This document shows positions 36,441 to 47,436 of a stretch of 64,000 nucleotides of DNA, one piece after another. The stretch covers positions 307,268-371,267 of the forward strand of contig CAJNOI010000064.1 of NCBI GenBank assembly GCA_905250115.1. Direction: 5' to 3'. The translations under genes were made by a program, and so were the position numbers. Position 1 is the first letter of the stretch. Each line of letters starts with the position of its first letter. Source of the DNA: Adineta steineri (taxonomy: Eukaryota > Rotifera > Eurotatoria > Adinetida > Adinetidae). The notes under the pieces were generated by a model that was given only the letters and a program-made list of their open reading frames with translations, had not been told where the DNA came from and ran no database searches.

Positions 36441-37510
36441 TTTTGTTTTAGGAAATGATAATTCATGAAGAAGATTATGATAAAGCAAATATTATTTTAA
36501 CTATTGATAATCAATGCTGTTTACAAGCTCCATTTGATTATATTATTTATTTATGCATTCCAGTAAATGAATTCTTTCCAATACAATATTACAGATTTTT
36601 CTTTTGTTTTTTTTAATTTAGCTAAATGAAGTTTTACCATATTCTTTTAAAACCAAATCGTATTCATACTGATTCTGGTATGTAAACATCAGATTACTAG
36701 TTGGCTTGATACAATAGCACCTCATTTTGTTATAAACAATATTGGAGAAATAAAAACTATTGATCGATGTCGTTGAATTATTTCTTTTCATACAGTTATT
36801 CTTGATTTATGTAGTCGAGAAAAAGTTATTTGTATTTGTTGGCCATTATTTTCTTTATTATATTGTTCAATAAATCTTGATGATAAGTCATTAATTGGAA
36901 TATTATTAAAAAAAAACTTTATTATTGATAATCTCTTATTAATATTATATGAACAATTTAATCATATTCTACAAATATATCTATCATTGTCGTATATTAC
37001 ATACATTTATAGCAGATTATTTTCCATTAAAAAGTATGGAACTTCATAAAAAGTACACAAGAATAAAACGAACTTCTTTTATTAATTATCGTTATATTAT
37101 TAAAATAAATTTACTTGATCATTTTTGTTCAATATTTTTTGGAAAATATACATCGTTTCGTTTCGAACATCGTTGAAATGCATTAGAAAAATTTATATTA
37201 AAAATTTTAACATCAGTTATAAAAAATACGTTAATAGAAATTTATAATAAACATATATCATTATTTGTTATTGATCAACTTGATATTAAATTTGATTTAA
37301 CATTATCATTCATAACATCAATTTTAATTATTAAAATTTATACATCGTTTTATTGATTATATGTATACGATACCAAAAATAAAGATGTTTTTGATTTAAG
37401 TTCTTTAATTATAAAAACATTTTATGAAACAGCTGAAAAGGAAGAAGAAGCAAGAATGGTTTTAAATATTAAAATTGATTCGACGATGGATGGAAAAGAA
37501 TTAACTAAAT
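36440..37510 (+). pseudogene. Decaying multi-exon gene, family not recognised
   Basis: Protein-like blocks are joined by intact splice sites but broken by stops. HEEDYDKANIILTIDNQ and CCLQAPFDYIIYLCIP end at a GTAAAT donor (36563). LNEVLPYSFKTKSYSY runs into TGA. WLDTIAPHFVINNIGEIKT, LDLCSREKVICICWP and KTFYETAEKEEEARMVLN follow in other frames. Their codon use differs from random AT-rich frames. I cannot name the family. A TGTGGG-type palindrome lies at its 3' end (37514). Confidence 0.4.
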
Positions 37511-37513
37511 ATG

Positions 37514-37568
37514 TTGGGTGTGGGTATAAGATGAATACATTAACTACACCCACCTACATTCACACCCT
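37514..37568. repeat. TGTGGG-like palindromic element, copy b
   Basis: The left arm TGGGTGTGGGTATAAGATG faces the right arm CACCCACCTACATTCACACC, inverted, with a 10-15 base loop. Confidence 0.65.
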
Positions 37569-37938
37569 TCTTTTAAGAAAGGGTCAGCGAATTCAAAGAT
37601 GAGCGTTACTTGTAATCTAGTATAGATAATAATCACTGCTGTATTGTTTCTTTTAGAATTCTATTTTAAACAAATGAATTATATAATATGAAATGATCAA
37701 TTTTAATAATTAAAAGCTTTATTTCAGCATGTTATACGCAAAGATATTAAGTTGTTATATTTCTTTGTTTGATTCGAGTTTATATAAAATGTATTATACA
37801 AACTACCTGTACTACTCTAATGACTTTTATTTTAATTATCCATTTATTGAAAGATTGATATTTTTAGTAAAAATACATGTATTATCTCTTATTTTTTCAG
37901 GAATACATTTAAACATATAAGTATCTTTTTTCTAATAA

Positions 37939-38432
37939 TTAAAATCTAGTAAGATGTCGTCTAATAAAATCCAATCGTTTTCTTTTCGAACAATACATAA
38001 AAACCATCAACAAGATCAGAAGTACAAAAATACCAAGACCAAGTGAAAGACCAAGAATAAGACTTAAATTATTTTTATCTAAAGAAAATTTTAAACATTA
38101 ACTTATCAGATCAACTATTTCGTTAACTAACTTGGAGGAGGCGTCGTTGTAACATTGCTAAAAGTAGTATTAACATCTATAGAGAAAGTTGTATCATAAA
38201 CTTTTGTATTGTCTAAAAAACACCAATAATAAATATATATTCATAGAGAGAAAGAGCTTTACATACTAGGTGTTATCGGACTATCTGTAATAAAATTGAA
38301 TGAAGTCGAACTGGAATCATCGTTCTGACAGTCACAGAAGAATAGAGTGAGGAGTAAGCCTTAAAAGAAAATAATATACATTTGCCTATTATTATATTCT
38401 TTCATACCTGTAGAAGCTATTAATACATGCAT
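37939..38432 (-). CDS. Small single-pass membrane protein, 112 residues
   Basis: Four exons join in frame: 38432-38408, 38359-38267, 38212-38132 and 38078-37939; introns are 48-54 nt with GT-AG ends. Residues 1-18 form a signal peptide (MHVLIASTGLLLTLFFC). A short Ser/Thr-rich ectodomain follows with N-glycosylation sites (NVT, NTT) and a proline run (TTPPP). A membrane helix (LILGLSLGLGIFVLLILLM) and a basic cytosolic tail (CSKRKRLDFIRRHLTRF) complete a type I protein. The helix contains a GLSLGLG small-residue pattern typical of dimerising helices. No family is recognised. The clean exon phases argue for a real gene despite the short length. Confidence 0.65.
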
Positions 38433-39456
38433 TATTACACTGAAGTCTTGAGATAATTGAATGAAGTGATTATAGGATATGAGTTTAGCTATGGATACAA
38501 CAGTATTTATCTTAAACCTTAGAAGTATATATATACTAGTAACACGGTTTTCCCACATGAATAATAAATAAATATTTAATCAACGTCATTTACTGAACAC
38601 ATTTTCTCAATACTCCCTGAATATTTCAATAAATATTGGTATAATAATAGAAAACGTCATAACATACCTGACGTGCCACCATCACCAAATAATGACATAT
38701 ATCAACGAGATGATCAGTGTTATTATTCATATCATTTATAACTTCTATAAGCTGATCTTTTCAATACTCACATACGATGTCATGTAATTCACGTCAGAAA
38801 TTTTTAATAATATTACTCATGTCTTGCACAAGAGTTACACATTTCTATTGTTAGGGAAATATTTGATTTCCTCTACTACAGTAAACATATCTTAATCTAA
38901 GGATAACTTATAGACTTAAATATAGTATTTCATTTTTCTATCTATTTTGCAACTAATATAGAAAAAAGTGTGATAATTATATAAGGTCGTTTAAAAGTAT
39001 CGTAATATTTTAAATTATAAAACATGAACTGAAGTTAATTAGTAGAAGGTGGATTATGAACTTGAGTTTGACTTGAGTCATACAAAACGTGATTGGAGTG
39101 CTACGAGACTACTATATATTTTCGAATTGAAAATAGTTGAACTTCATTATCATTGTTATCGATATCATCCGGAATTATTGGAACAATAGAACATATAGAA
39201 GTATGAAAATCAATAGCAATAGTATCAACGATAGAAACTCATCTAGACTATCTCGCTATTTCTATACAAGTATTATACTAGAAGATCGATAAAACAAGAC
39301 CAATATTATCTCTCGTAATTACACATAATATTTTATAAGGATGGTATTTCATATTGAAACTATTGAAAAGAAGGATTCAAAATTCAATTATATAAAAGTG
39401 AAATTTATTTATAATAAAAATGTATTTTGTCTCTATTTGAATATTGTTAATGATTA
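38433..39456. other. Intergenic, AT-rich
   Basis: Between the small membrane protein and the epimerase-like gene. No exon or repeat is recognised. Confidence 0.5.
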
Positions 39457-40622
39457 TTAGGCATGTTCAGATGATTTTGTTTCTTGAGTAGATTGATGAG
39501 CAGCCCATGCTTTATAGTAAATTCCAATTTCTTCAACAAAACCTACATGTCTTGGATGCCATCCTAATTCATTGATAGCTTTAGCGGGATTGATAATACT
39601 AATTATACAAATAAAAGATATTAATTATTTATCATCAAAATAAATAACTTACGAATCTGTATTCCATCTTGTTGGTACATCCTTATCCGCTTCTTTATAT
39701 TCAATAGTTTCTTTTCGACCTTGAGCTTTAGCCATTGCAGTTTTTAATTCTTCATATGTTGGATTGTCATTTGGTGCAGCCAAATTATAAACTAAATGTG
39801 AATGAGTTAGGTAGAAATATGAATATATACAAAAAGAAAAGAATCTTACGTTGTTTATCAACAACAACACGTGGAGCTCTTGCTATAGCAACATAACCTT
39901 TACCAAGATCATCAACATGAACCCAACTCCAACGCATATCTCTTCGTCCTTGAATAACTAAAGCTTCTGAATAGAATAAATTAGCTACAAAACCACCTTG
40001 TCCACCATAAACAAAACCAGGACGAACAACTGTTGTCTTAAGTGATGTAGATGAAACAGCTAAAATATGATTTTCAAAATCTTCACGATCTTTCATAGCT
40101 GAGACATTAGCTGAAGATGAATTATTAGCTCCTTGATTAGCAGCTCGTGGTTTTACCATTTCATCCACAGGACGTCGTCCTGTTGAAGATGTATCACCAT
40201 CTAAAACGAAAAAAAATGTAATAGATTGTACAAAGAAAAACTGTTTTCACATCGAAATGCCGATACTTACAAGTCATAATACCCGAAGTGAAAATATAGA
40301 GTGGTGCATAATGAGAAAGTTTACCATTTTCTGTTCTAGTTTTTCCAGTTTGTATAGCTACTTCAAGTAAACTAGATGAAAGTTTAGCGTTATAACCAAC
40401 AGTGTCAACAATGACTGAACATAAAGCCAGTGTATCAGCAAATGACTGAAGATCATCAAATGTTTGTGCTACGATTGGTTCAATTTCGTTTTGTAATAGA
40501 ATATTTGAATATTTTTCGTTACGAATCAATCCATAGACACGATATCCAGCACGACGAAAGGCTTGAGCTACACCTAAACCAATGTAACCACTAGCACCAA
40601 TTACGAAAACAGACGAGGACAT
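39457..40622 (-). CDS. NAD(P)-dependent epimerase/dehydratase-like (extended SDR) protein
   Basis: Four exons join in frame: 40622-40271, 40200-39850, 39791-39653 and 39598-39457 (327 residues). The N-terminal Rossmann motif GASGYIGLGVA (G-x-x-G-x-x-G) binds NAD(P). The middle contains TSGIMTCYGD and VVRPGFVYGGQGG, the typical extended-SDR loop after the active site, and RWSWVHVDDLGKGYV, an epimerase-family signature. A classical Y-x-x-x-K pair is not evident at the expected place, so this is nearer to the atypical SDR group (NmrA/DapB-like nucleoside-diphosphate-sugar epimerases). The substrate is unknown. The sequence has a fungal or bacterial flavour, so acquisition by transfer is possible but untested. 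Confidence 0.82.
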
Positions 40623-41665
40623 TTCTATGAGAACAAAAAAAAAGAATTATAATAACGAGCATTGTTATCTCACCTTGAAAAATACTTTTAACCGCGTGTA
40701 TCAAGAAGACTGGCTAATAATAAAAAAAGAAACAAGGAGTATCGACCTTTTATATATGCTTCTTTTCTTCTTTCATCATGATGATGACAAGTAATTTTAC
40801 AAAATAAAGGAAGAAAAATATTTACCCTTTTTATTTTATTTCATTGTCATCTATTATCAGCAGATTTGGTTTTATGCATACCGCATAATGTAAAGCGACG
40901 TGAATCAAACGATAACTATTTTATTCGCCGAAAGAAAAGGTCAACGATGTCTATTAATGTACTTGTTTTGTTTGAAGATCATGAAAAAGTATCAGAATCG
41001 CATAGGGTGCGGGTGTGTGAGTCTCAGTTGGCCATGATGCTTTTATACCCACATCCTCAAATTATAGGACTGAGATAGTTAGAAAGCCTATTGTTTCTAT
41101 TCAGGATATACGAATTACTTGACTAAACTGCAAAACCAAGCTCAACCGAGATCTTTCCATAAATGTTGATATTCAACCTACAGGTCAAGATAATTGGCAA
41201 TCGAATGAACAAAATTTAAAGATCTGAAAATAGTCGATTTAAAATATCTTTCGCGATATGTTTTTATGTATTCATTTTACGTTTGTTGTTTATCTGCCAT
41301 TTTCTTAAAAAAGATAGATGAAGTATAATTTGTTCTTTTCTTGTATTAATTCTATTTTCAGAAAATTTAATAATACAAAATATGAGTCAAATATATATAC
41401 GTAATAATGAATCGATAGATAAGAAATACGTATACACAACATAAATATATGCACATTTATAAGTACCTTGATTTTCATTCTGTGACCAATCAAGAAAGCT
41501 TCTGAACGGAAAAAAGCTTGTATAATACAATATAGATAAGCAACATACAATTTTTTTCGTATGATACATATTATACCTATTGGAGAGAGAGAAAAAGCAC
41601 ATGACATAAAAAGAAAAAATATTGTGTTTATTTTTTTTCTATACAAAAATTATTGAAGATAAAAA
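40623..41665. other. Intergenic with one TGTGGG-like element
   Basis: The region holds the palindrome at 41003-41058. Overlapping open stretches on the minus strand at 41305-41646 are AT-driven, with no coding signs. Confidence 0.5.
41003..41058. repeat. TGTGGG-like palindromic element, copy c
   Basis: The left arm AGGGTGCGGGTGTGTGAG faces the right arm ATACCCACATCCT, inverted. Confidence 0.55.
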
Positions 41666-43522
41666 ATGATATCTAAAATGAAACTTGAAATGTTACCAAA
41701 TGAATTATTACTGGATTTATTTGAATATTTTGATTGTATTTATCTTCTTCGTAGTTTCTTTGGTTATAATAATCGTTTTAATCACCTTATTTATATTTAT
41801 TTACAAACTCATCAATTAAATCTAGAATTTATATCAAAAGATAATTTTGATTTAATTTCACAAAAATATTTATCATCATTAACTCATCATATTATTTCAC
41901 TTCGTCTTTCAAATGAACAAACACCGAATTTATCTAATCTTCTTTTTTCATCTAATTTTACAATTGATAAATTTTTTTATTTACAATCACTTTATTTGCA
42001 TTATATTCCTTCGCTTGATATATTAATTGAAATAACATATTATTGTAAAAACCTTATTTATCTTACTGATCTTACGATAATTAAATGTAATATTAATGAA
42101 AAATTAAAAAATTGTATAAATTTATTTCATAATATATGGAATATACCAAAATTATCCTATTGTAATTTAGATGGTATTGAATTAAAATGTTTTTCATTAT
42201 TATTTATGTCGAAAATATCATTAACAATTAAGAAACTTTTTATTGAAAATATTTCATGTGATTTATCTTATTTATTTTGTATATTAAATTGTACACCTAA
42301 TTTAGAACAACTTTCTACAACAATTTATTCTTATTCTACTAATACAAATCTTGATGCTATTATTCAATCAATGAAATCATTAAAAATATATTATCAAGGT
42401 TCAATCGATTCATTGAAAACTATTTTATCTCAAATGCCTAATCTAACTCATTTAAAAATCGGAACATTGGATTTAATTATGGATGGAAATGTATGGAAAC
42501 AAATATTAAATGAGTATTTATCTAAAATTGAAATATTTCAATTAAAAATGAAATTAGAATTTGAAGGAAATGATACTGATGTCGAAAAAAGTGTTAATCA
42601 ATTACTTGATAGTTTTAATACAAGATTTTGGATTGAAGAACATCGATGGTATGTGCGTTGTGATTGGGAATTATCAGAAATAACTACATATGCTTTTCTC
42701 TATACACTTCCATATGCATTCAAGACAATTTATTATTTAAATGAATGTAATACGAGATCTACTTGTGATGATGAAGAAAAATATCGATCATATAAATGTG
42801 TTGAAATGTTCGAAAATAGTTATAGGAAAAGTATGTTATTACATAATTTTAATCTTGTTTGTGATAAATTTCCAAATCTTCGTTCTCTTGATGTTGTACT
42901 TCCATTTGAAAATCATTTTAATTCACATAATATTATTTTTAATCAATTAACTTCACTAACGGCAAGAATACAAATTGCATCTGCTTATGATCAATTACAA
43001 ATATTATTTAATCGAGCACCTCGTTTGTATTCATTACGAATTATATTTTGGAGAAAATTTAGTAATAAATTATTTCAATTAACAAGTAAAACAATTCGTC
43101 GAGTTGAATTAGGTGGAATGTTTAGTTGGTGTAATGAATTTACTAAAGATGAATGTATTGCATTTGCTAATTCGGATTTAGGACATCAATGTGAAGTTCT
43201 TTCAATTGAAATTGAAAATCGAAATAGTGTTATTAATCTAATTGAAGGAATGTCTAATCTTCGATTATTAAATTTTCGATCTCGAGATGATAGATGGGAT
43301 TATAGAAAAATTCCATCGACAGAAAATGAACTTATTCATTGGATACAAAATCATTTTTCATCAACATATGAAATTATACGAAATCTAGAAAAACCAACCT
43401 CTATTCAAGTATGGATTGATCAACAAGAAAGAAAAATGAAACGTGATACAAAAATATCAAAAAGTGGACATAAAGTTTCGAAAGTTGTTTCATCTGTTCA
43501 AAAATTCTTTGCGAAGAGATAA
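41666..43522 (+). CDS. F-box/LRR-type protein
   Basis: Single exon, 618 residues. The F-box is at residues about 8-45 (LPNELLLDLFEYFD...YNNRFNHLI), the SKP1-binding part of SCF ubiquitin ligases. The rest is a series of leucine-rich strands, with FWIEEHRWYVRCDW near residue 330 matching the block in the other F-box gene at 13881-15823. The C-terminus is basic (RKMKRDTKISKSGHK). It is a typical member of the large bdelloid F-box family. No partner or substrate can be inferred. The start ATG is followed within five residues by a second ATG, so the exact start is open. Confidence 0.82.
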   Translation: MISKMKLEMLPNELLLDLFEYFDCIYLLRSFFGYNNRFNHLIYIYLQTHQLNLEFISKDNFDLISQKYLSSLTHHIISLRLSNEQTPNLSNLLFSSNFTIDKFFYLQSLYLHYIPSLDILIEITYYCKNLIYLTDLTIIKCNINEKLKNCINLFHNIWNIPKLSYCNLDGIELKCFSLLFMSKISLTIKKLFIENISCDLSYLFCILNCTPNLEQLSTTIYSYSTNTNLDAIIQSMKSLKIYYQGSIDSLKTILSQMPNLTHLKIGTLDLIMDGNVWKQILNEYLSKIEIFQLKMKLEFEGNDTDVEKSVNQLLDSFNTRFWIEEHRWYVRCDWELSEITTYAFLYTLPYAFKTIYYLNECNTRSTCDDEEKYRSYKCVEMFENSYRKSMLLHNFNLVCDKFPNLRSLDVVLPFENHFNSHNIIFNQLTSLTARIQIASAYDQLQILFNRAPRLYSLRIIFWRKFSNKLFQLTSKTIRRVELGGMFSWCNEFTKDECIAFANSDLGHQCEVLSIEIENRNSVINLIEGMSNLRLLNFRSRDDRWDYRKIPSTENELIHWIQNHFSSTYEIIRNLEKPTSIQVWIDQQERKMKRDTKISKSGHKVSKVVSSVQKFFAKR

Positions 43523-44125
43523 AAATATATGTATATATAGATTTATTTGTTTTGTTTATTACTTAAATAAATTGTTCTAATATATATCAATCATAGATTT
43601 GGGTGGGTGTGAGACATGAATATAATACCTGCAACCGTAACCAGCCAGTTACCCTCAACTACACTCATATCCAAGATTTATATAGATCTATCGCACCTCA
43701 CTAAAAATAATTTATGTTTCTTGATCTCACACAGTACATGGTGATTAGAATAGAACAAAAGATTATATTACTGTATTGTCAAAACAATCATGATTTCGTT
43801 CGTAAAAGGAGAATCAAACAAAACGGCTAAACCAATTATACTTTGAAATTGATCAAAAAATCTAAGTAAATAGATATTCAATGATTTCTCAAGATATCTG
43901 TTATAAAGATAATAAATATATTTAAATTATTTTTATCGTCTTTTCTCTTGAAGATCATCTGTATCAATGTATCTAAAAAAGTGCATCTATTACAAAATAA
44001 GTCATTAACGAAATATTTAAAAGAAATGTTTTTATTTATACTTTTATTTCAATTTAGACTTCATATAGAAATCATATTTTATATATGAAGATTTTTCATG
44101 ATTACAAAAGAAAAATTCAATGAAT
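43523..44125. other. Intergenic with one TGTGGG-like element
   Basis: Contains the palindrome at 43595-43678. From about 43733 onward the sequence is the duplicated 3' flank shared by the three tandem secreted-protein genes (the 'agaacaaaagatcatattact' type segment). Confidence 0.6.
43595..43678. repeat. TGTGGG-like palindromic element, copy d
   Basis: The left arm ATTTGGGTGGGTGTGAGACA faces the right arm ACCCTCAACTACACTCATAT, inverted, with a loop of about 30 bases. Confidence 0.6.
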
Positions 44126-44785
44126 TTAATTTGTTTCACCATCTTTCATAGATACTGCAGACCATTCTTGATAAATATCATTGATTGCTTGTTTGTTTTC
44201 CATTACAAGTTTCTTATAAGACTTGTAACCAAAGCGCTTAATCGCGTTTCGAAGAAGTTTATGAATACATCTTTGAATTAGTTTCTTGTTAGATTGACAC
44301 ATAAAAGCATACTTTTCCTCGTCGTCACAAAGTTCCGTTGTACTGGCATCGAATATGTTAACTTTTTTGTCAAATTTGTCTAACAACTGTTCAAACTGCT
44401 CTACTTGTGAATTTGACCGAAGATCCCATGGTGAGATTATCTCTTGAGAGTATGTTTGACACCATTTATCTCCTCCATTTTGTTCTGTTAAATTTATACA
44501 TGATCCCATAATTTCTAGAAAACGATTTTTATCACCAGAAAACGCTGGAAAAAACAAGGGTATTGCTTCTTCACGTTGTTCTTCTTCACAGCATGTTTCT
44601 AAAACTTTGCAATATATAAAAGGCTGTACTTTATTAATTTCAGCAGGTTTTGAATTCCAAAACTTTTCCAACAAGTCAGCGAATTCAGTAGCATCATTAT
44701 CAATTGTTGTTGGCAATTGAAACGAAGCTCCACTAATATAACTTATGAAAACAACATAAGACAAAACAATGAGAATACGATGCAT
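44126..44785 (-). CDS. Secreted Cys-containing protein, tandem copy 1
   Basis: Single exon, 219 residues. The signal peptide is MHRILIVLSYVVFISYISGA. The mature part is helical and charged and holds conserved cysteines: Y-C-K-V-L-E-T-C-C, G-S-C-I-N, K-W-C-Q-T, E-L-C-D-D, A-F-M-C and I-Q-R-C. N-glycosylation is possible at NLT. The C-terminal block 'RLRNAIKRFGYKSYKK'-like is the best conserved part across the three copies. A TATA box lies about 50 bp upstream. No known family is recognised. The paired cysteine and helix pattern suggests a small secreted helical bundle; a defence or binding role is a guess. Confidence 0.75.
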   Translation of the reverse strand: MHRILIVLSYVVFISYISGASFQLPTTIDNDATEFADLLEKFWNSKPAEINKVQPFIYCKVLETCCEEEQREEAIPLFFPAFSGDKNRFLEIMGSCINLTEQNGGDKWCQTYSQEIISPWDLRSNSQVEQFEQLLDKFDKKVNIFDASTTELCDDEEKYAFMCQSNKKLIQRCIHKLLRNAIKRFGYKSYKKLVMENKQAINDIYQEWSAVSMKDGETN

Positions 44786-44831
44786 TTCTTTTCAATAAAA
44801 TTTGTTTACTATTCAAATAAAAATCACTGAT

Positions 44832-44840
44832 CTATTTATA
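44832..44840 (-). promoter_or_regulatory. TATA box, tandem copy 1
   Basis: TATAAATAG on the minus strand, about 50 bp before the ATG. The same sequence is found before copy 3 at the same distance and before copy 2 at a larger distance. Confidence 0.6.
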
Positions 44841-45627
44841 CTGAATAAGAGATACTTAGATTTTGTTTATAATAGCGTGTAGAATTTCATGATAACAATA
44901 AATAATTGAATTTAGAATAAGAAGAAAAGGAAAGAAATCAATTATAGATAGGAAATTGTGTGAGAGATTACAAAGTACTTTTTCAATTTCATCATATTTA
45001 GTTAATAAGAAGCTTTTTGTATACCGTTGAGTTAATATCAAATTTCATTATTGTTTTCTATGTTTTTTTTAATACTCATAGTAATGAAAGTGATTATTGT
45101 ATTTCTGGATTTTGATATAAACCTTAAATAACTATATAACATTGTATATAATAGTATCAAATATTTGGTTGAGTTACAATTTGCGTCTTTTACTACTTTG
45201 TAATAGAGTTGTTCAAATTTAGAGAAAAAAAAAAATATATATATATATAAATGATTATTTTACTCTTTTAATCTAATGAATAAAAGCAAAATAGAACAAA
45301 AGATCATATTACTTTATTATCAAAACAATGATATTTTCGTTATAACAAAATAAGAATCAAACAAAAAATCTAAATAAATATTCAACGATTTCTCGAGAAA
45401 TATGTTAAAGATAATATACATATTTGAATTATTTTATCCTCTTTTCCTTTGAAGATGATCTATATCAATGTATCTAAGAAAGTGCATGTTATACAAAATA
45501 AGACATTAACGAAATATTTTAAATAAAATTTTTTTATTTATAGTTTTATTTCAATTTGAACTTCATATAGAAATCATATTTCGTATACGAAGATTTTTTA
45601 TGATTACAAAAGAAAAATTCAATGAGT
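44841..45627. other. Duplicated intergenic segment
   Basis: Both halves resemble the matching segments between copies 2 and 3: the upstream half contains AAGCTTTTTGTATACCGTTGAG and the downstream half holds the 3' flank. The tandem unit is therefore about 1.5 kb including non-coding DNA. Confidence 0.65.
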
Positions 45628-46287
45628 TTAGTTTGTTTTTTCATTTTTAATAGATATTCCAGACCATTTTTGATTAATATTGTTGAGTGCTTGTTTGGTT
45701 TCCATTACAAGGTTTTTATAAGAGTTGCGATCAAAGCGCTTAATCAGGTCTCGAAGACCTTTACGAAGACATCTTTGGATTAATTTCTTGTTAGATAGAC
45801 ATCTAATAGCATACATTTCTTCATCGTCACAAACTTTCTCTTTACCGGCACCGATTTCGTCAAGTTTTATGAGAAATTCCATCATCAGCTGTAGAAAGTA
45901 CCTTAACTGGAAATTTGACAAAAGAACCCATGGTGAGATTATCTCTTGAGAGTATGTTCGACACCATTTATCTGCTCCATTTTGTTCTGTTGAATTAATA
46001 CATGATTCTACAATTTCCAGAAAGCGATTTTTATCATCGGGTAACTCTGAAATAACTAAGGGTATTGCTTCTTTACGTTGTTTTTCTTCACAGCATGTTT
46101 CTAGAACTTTGCAATGTATAAAAGATTCTATTTTGTTAAATTCAGCAGGTTTTGAAGCCCAAAACGTTTCCACCAAGTTAGCAAATTCGATAGCATCTCT
46201 ATGAATTGATGTTCGTGATTTAAACGAAGCTCCATTAATATAACTTATGAAAACAACATAAGACAAAACAATGAGAATACGATGCAT
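45628..46287 (-). CDS. Secreted Cys-containing protein, tandem copy 2
   Basis: Single exon, 219 residues, same signal peptide start (MHRILIVLSYVVFISYINGA) and the same cysteine positions as copy 1 (HCKVLETCCEE, ESCINS, KWCRTYS, KVCDDEEMYAIRC, IQRC). The mature sequence is diverged by roughly a third from copy 1, yet all cysteines and the length are kept, which suggests purifying selection. Its 5' leader differs from the others: about 272 bp are inserted between the TATA box (46609-46618) and the ATG. Unknown family. Confidence 0.75.
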   Translation of the reverse strand: MHRILIVLSYVVFISYINGASFKSRTSIHRDAIEFANLVETFWASKPAEFNKIESFIHCKVLETCCEEKQRKEAIPLVISELPDDKNRFLEIVESCINSTEQNGADKWCRTYSQEIISPWVLLSNFQLRYFLQLMMEFLIKLDEIGAGKEKVCDDEEMYAIRCLSNKKLIQRCLRKGLRDLIKRFDRNSYKNLVMETKQALNNINQKWSGISIKNEKTN

Positions 46288-46314
46288 TTTTTTTAATACA
46301 GTTTGTGTACTATT

Positions 46315-46586
46315 GTGTCACGTCGTCAGGATTTAAAGAAGGAACGTATATACAGTTGGGTATATATGTATGTGAGTTCTTTATTAGAATAAACAGAAAG
46401 ATCAACCCAGAGAGAATGCAGGAAAGATGTAGATATAGATATATACATATATAGAAAAACGCAAGTATATATATATATATGTATGTGTTGGAAAAAACCA
46501 AGAACGAAAGTAATAAACTTATATGACATGTATATAGAAAAGTCATAATGAATATATATATATAGGAACTTACCCATACATCCCAC
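46315..46586. mobile_element. About 272-bp insertion in the 5' leader of tandem copy 2
   Basis: Copies 1 and 3 read ...ACTATTTCAAAT... at this point, while copy 2 has an extra segment between ACTATT and TTTCAAAT. The ends on the plus strand are GTGTCACGTC and CATCCCAC, with little repeat at the borders. On the gene's strand the insert begins GTGGGATGTATGG followed by a donor-like GTAAGT, and it ends ACACAATAG, acceptor-like, so it could be spliced out. The interior is AT microsatellite-like. Confidence 0.55.
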
Positions 46587-46608
46587 ATTTCAAATAAAGA
46601 TCACTGAC

Positions 46609-46618
46609 CTATTTATAT
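46609..46618 (-). promoter_or_regulatory. TATA box, tandem copy 2 (displaced)
   Basis: ATATAAATAG, the same as in copies 1 and 3, but about 320 bp before the ATG because of the insertion. Confidence 0.55.
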
Positions 46619-47436
46619 TGAGTAAGACGGAAGTAGATTTGTTTTTATGATAACGTGTAGAATGTCATGATAACATTATAAATAATTGAATTGAGGAATA
46701 AACCAAAAACAAAGAAATGAATCATATATATGAAATTGTATGAAAGGTTATAAAGTATTTTTTCAATTTCATCATATTTAGTTAATAAGACGCTTTTTGT
46801 ATACCGTTGAGTTAATATCAAATTTCATTATTGTTCTCAATTGTTTTTTTAATACTCATAACAATGAAAGTGATTATTGTATTTCTGAATTTTGATGCAA
46901 ATCTTAAATAACTATACAACATTGTATATAATAGTATCAAATATTTGGTTGAGTTACAATTTGCGTCTTTTTACTACTTTATAATAGAGTTTCTTCAAAT
47001 TTAGACAAAATATATATTAAAATGGTTACTTTACTCTTTTAACATAATGAATAAAAGCAAAATAGAACAAAAGATCAAATTACTGCATTGTCAAACAATG
47101 ATGTTTTCGTTGATAAAATGAGAATCAAACAAAACGTATAAACTAGTTATACTGTGAAATTCATCAAAAAATGTAGATAAAGAAATATTCAATATTTTTC
47201 TCGAGATATATGTTAAAGATAATATATGTATTTGAATTATTTTTATTCTCTTTTCTTTTGAAGAACACCTGTATTGATGTATCTATGAAAGTGTATCTAT
47301 TACAAAATAAGTCATTAATGAAATATTTAAAATGAAATCTCTTCTTTTATAGTTTTATTTTAGTTTGAACTTCATATAGAAATCATAATTCATACATGAA
47401 GATTTTTCATGATTACAGAAGAAAGATTCAATGAGT
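46619..47436. other. Duplicated intergenic segment
   Basis: Counterpart of 44841-45627, including the same TATACCGTTGAG and CAATTTGCGTC blocks. Confidence 0.65.

Noticed and set aside
41305-41646. 113-residue minus-strand hydrophobic frame
   Set aside because: AT-rich with Phe/Ile/Tyr bias, overlapped by another open frame; no supporting signals.
46310-46588. Two overlapping 86-92 residue frames on the minus strand
   Set aside because: They lie in the AT-microsatellite insert of the 5' leader; residues are Tyr/Ile/Leu-rich from the (TATA)n tract.
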